This document shows, piece after piece, positions 62,117 through 64,000 of a DNA stretch of 64,000 nucleotides. Source of the stretch: Thauera chlorobenzoica (lineage in GTDB: Bacteria; Pseudomonadota; Gammaproteobacteria; Burkholderiales; Rhodocyclaceae); NCBI RefSeq assembly GCF_001922305.1, contig NZ_CP018839.1, forward strand, positions 2,046,001-2,110,000, in the 5' to 3' direction. Numbering within the stretch: the stretch's first letter is position 1; each line of letters starts with the position of its first letter. The notes beneath the pieces were generated by a model, which did no database searches, was not told where the DNA came from, and was given only the letters and a program-made list of their open reading frames with translations. A program made the position numbers and the translations under genes.

Positions 62117-63652
62117 TCAGACCTGAGGGTTGAGCCGTTCCATGCCGGTGTGTAGCTTGTTGAGCGCGTTCAGGTAGGCCTTGGCCGAGGCGACGATGAT
62201 GTCGGTGTCGGCGCCCTGGCCGTCCATCACGCGGCTGTTGCGCGACAGGCGCACGGTGACTTCGCCTTGGGCGTCGGTACCGGTGGTGATCGCATTGACC
62301 GAGTAGAGCAGCAGTTCGCTGCCGCTGGCGGCGACCGCCTCGATGGCCTTGAACGCGGCATCGACCGGGCCCGAGCCTTCGGCCTGGGTGCGGTGCTCGA
62401 CGCCGTCGATCGCCAGGGTGATCTCGGCACGCGGCTTCTCGCCGGTTTCGGAATGGAAGCGGCTCGACACCAGCCGGTAGCGCTCGGTTTCGGGCGTGAC
62501 TTCCTCGTCGCTGATCAGGGCGTGGAGGTCCTCGTCGAAGATCTCGAGCTTCTTGTCGGCGAGTTCCTTGAAGCGGGCGAAGGCATGGTTGAGGTGCTCT
62601 TCGCTGCCGATGTCGATGCCCAGTTCCTGCAGCCGCGCGCGGAACGCGTTGCGCCCGGAGTGTTTGCCGAGGACGAGCTTGTTGGCGCCCCAGCCGACGT
62701 CCTCGGCGCGCATGATCTCGTAGGTCTCGCGGTGCTTGAGCACGCCGTCCTGGTGGATGCCGGACTCGTGGGCGAAGGCGTTGGCGCCGACGATGGCCTT
62801 GTTCGGCTGTACCGGGTAGCCGGTGATCTGCGACACCAGCTTGGAGGCCGGCACGATCTGGGTGGTGTCGATGCGGGTCTCGACCGGGAAGACGTCGGCG
62901 CGGGTGCGCACCGCCATCACGATTTCCTCGAGCGAGGCGTTGCCCGCGCGCTCGCCGAGGCCGTTGATTGTGCACTCGACCTGGCGCGCGCCGGCGCGCA
63001 CCGCGGCGAGCGAGTTGGCCACGGCGAGGCCGAGATCGTTGTGGCAGTGCACCGACCACACCACCTGGTCGGCATTGGAAACGCGCTCGATCAGGGTGCG
63101 GATGGTCGCCGCATACTGCTCGGGGACGTTGTAGCCGACGGTGTCGGGAACGTTGATCGTCTTCGCCCCGGCCCGGATCACCGCCTCGAAGATGCGTACG
63201 AGGAAATCGATTTCGGAGCGGCCGGCGTCCTCGGCCGAGAACTCGACGTCGTCGGTGTATTCGCGCGCCCAGCCGATCGCCTTCACCGCCTGCTCGACGA
63301 CCTGGTCGGGCGTCATGCGCAGCTTCTTTTCCATGTGGATCGGGCTGGTGGCGATGAAGGTGTGGATGCGGCCGCGGACGGCGGGGCGGATCGCCTCGCC
63401 CGAGCGCCGGATGTCGTTCTCGTTGGCGCGCGCGAGCGAGCACACGGTGGAGTCCTTGACCGCCTCGGCGATGGTGCGCACGGCTTCGAAGTCGCCGTTG
63501 GAAGCGGCGGCGAAGCCGGCCTCGATGACGTCGACGCGCATGCGCTCGAGCTGGCGGGCGATGCGCAGCTTCTCTTCGCGCGTCATCGATGCGCCCGGGC
63601 TTTGTTCGCCGTCGCGCAGGGTGGTGTCGAAAATGATCAGCGGGTCTTTCAT
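62117..63652 (-). CDS. leuA: 2-isopropylmalate synthase
   Basis: 511 residues. Catalytic [15 protein letters not shown] at the start, metal site [14 protein letters not shown], and a C-terminal regulatory domain typical of leucine-inhibited enzymes. First committed step of leucine synthesis. The start at 63652 overlaps the pssA stop as ATGA. Confidence 0.95.
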   Translation of the reverse strand: MKDPLIIFDTTLRDGEQSPGASMTREEKLRIARQLERMRVDVIEAGFAAASNGDFEAVRTIAEAVKDSTVCSLARANENDIRRSGEAIRPAVRGRIHTFIATSPIHMEKKLRMTPDQVVEQAVKAIGWAREYTDDVEFSAEDAGRSEIDFLVRIFEAVIRAGAKTINVPDTVGYNVPEQYAATIRTLIERVSNADQVVWSVHCHNDLGLAVANSLAAVRAGARQVECTINGLGERAGNASLEEIVMAVRTRADVFPVETRIDTTQIVPASKLVSQITGYPVQPNKAIVGANAFAHESGIHQDGVLKHRETYEIMRAEDVGWGANKLVLGKHSGRNAFRARLQELGIDIGSEEHLNHAFARFKELADKKLEIFDEDLHALISDEEVTPETERYRLVSSRFHSETGEKPRAEITLAIDGVEHRTQAEGSGPVDAAFKAIEAVAASGSELLLYSVNAITTGTDAQGEVTVRLSRNSRVMDGQGADTDIIVASAKAYLNALNKLHTGMERLNPQV

Positions 63653-64000
63653 GGCTTGCTCCCGGGGTCGGATGCTGCGCCCGCGTCGGGTTCGGCGGAC
63701 GCTTCGTTGTTCTGGGGGGGAAGCGGGCTGTCGGTGAAGGCCGCGGCTTCTTGGCGGTGGAGGCGGCGCTTGCGCCAGCGCAGCGCCCACAGCACGTAGC
63801 CCGAACCGGCGTAGATCAGGAACAGCCCGAACAGCACGCCCGGCGGGTAGCTGGAGACCAGCGCGAACGCCAGCACCAGGGCAATCAGCACGATGAAGGG
63901 CACGCTCCTGCGCAGATTGATGTCCTTGCCGCTCCAGAACAGCACGTTGCTGACCATCGAGATGCCGGCGAAGATCGTCAGCGCGCAGGCGTACCAACGC
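63649..64000 (-). CDS. pssA: CDP-diacylglycerol--serine O-phosphatidyltransferase (5' partial)
   Basis: The frame is open to the right edge, so the N-terminus with the catalytic motif lies outside. The visible part has membrane segments ([17 protein letters not shown], then [17 protein letters not shown]) and a charged Pro/Ala tail, matching the end of betaproteobacterial PssA, which commonly precedes leuA. An internal ATG at 63957 is not the true start. Confidence 0.82.
   Translation of the reverse strand, partial: RWYACALTIFAGISMVSNVLFWSGKDINLRRSVPFIVLIALVLAFALVSSYPPGVLFGLFLIYAGSGYVLWALRWRKRRLHRQEAAAFTDSPLPPQNNEASAEPDAGAASDPGSKP

Overview
The window is high-GC DNA from a denitrifying betaproteobacterium of the Rhodocyclales (Thauera, Azoarcus or Aromatoleum type). 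This rests on a gene set that looks like anaerobic indole-3-acetate (auxin) degradation, a five-gene tungsten aldehyde oxidoreductase (AOR) operon, an NnrS protein, and a betaproteobacterial housekeeping order (valS-holC-pepA / lptFG / rpsP-rimM-trmD-rplS / leuA-pssA). The genus is an inference.

Layout. 1-2330: end of an xdhC gene and a molybdopterin-binding/nucleotidyltransferase fusion, both maturation factors for molybdenum hydroxylases. 2327-3553: nnrS, convergent. 3797-20546: one minus-strand operon starting with a GntR repressor, then thiolase, acyl-CoA ligase, hydantoinase-type HyuA/HyuB, acyl-CoA dehydrogenase, a two-subunit B12 mutase, a three-subunit molybdenum hydroxylase, a class III CoA transferase and a periplasmic binding protein. 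Read in order this gives a full route: indoleacetate hydroxylation, ATP-dependent ring opening, CoA transfer, carbon-skeleton rearrangement, oxidative decarboxylation and thiolysis to an aminobenzoyl-CoA. An 18-base palindrome overlaps the operon promoter. 20736-21326: a UbiX-type prenyltransferase. 21536-25900: the AOR operon (ferredoxin, tungstoenzyme, FAD subunit, MoaD-like protein, small unknown protein), which could feed aldehyde-derived acids such as indoleacetate into the pathway upstream.

25999-37042 is sensory. A membrane-bound CheA-like kinase, a chemoreceptor-tip protein, a CheX-like protein and a CheY form a compact chemosensory operon. Next come TupB and TupC for tungstate import (no TupA), overlapping a sensor kinase, a receiver and a REC-GAF-PAS-GGDEF-EAL protein.

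37112-48389 is an integrative element inserted in the 3' end of moaC. It has 102-base perfect direct repeats at its ends, a tyrosine integrase beside the right end, probable arm-type integrase sites at both ends, a ribbon-helix-helix-like regulator with repeated palindromic operators, several small unknown genes, and a replication module: an archaeo-eukaryotic-type primase-helicase plus about 14 copies of a TGTTCAG iteron. The primase-helicase gene is split by an IS66-family insertion with an 8-base target duplication; removing the IS restores an 864-residue frame exactly. I see no capsid or conjugation genes, so it resembles a plasmid-like or phage-satellite-like element.

48290-64000 is conserved chromosome: moaC, an M48 protease, tusA, valS, holC, pepA, lptFG, the rpsP operon, a WrbA-like gene, a DUF2069 gene, leuA and the 3' end of pssA. 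I found no rRNA, tRNA or CRISPR array.
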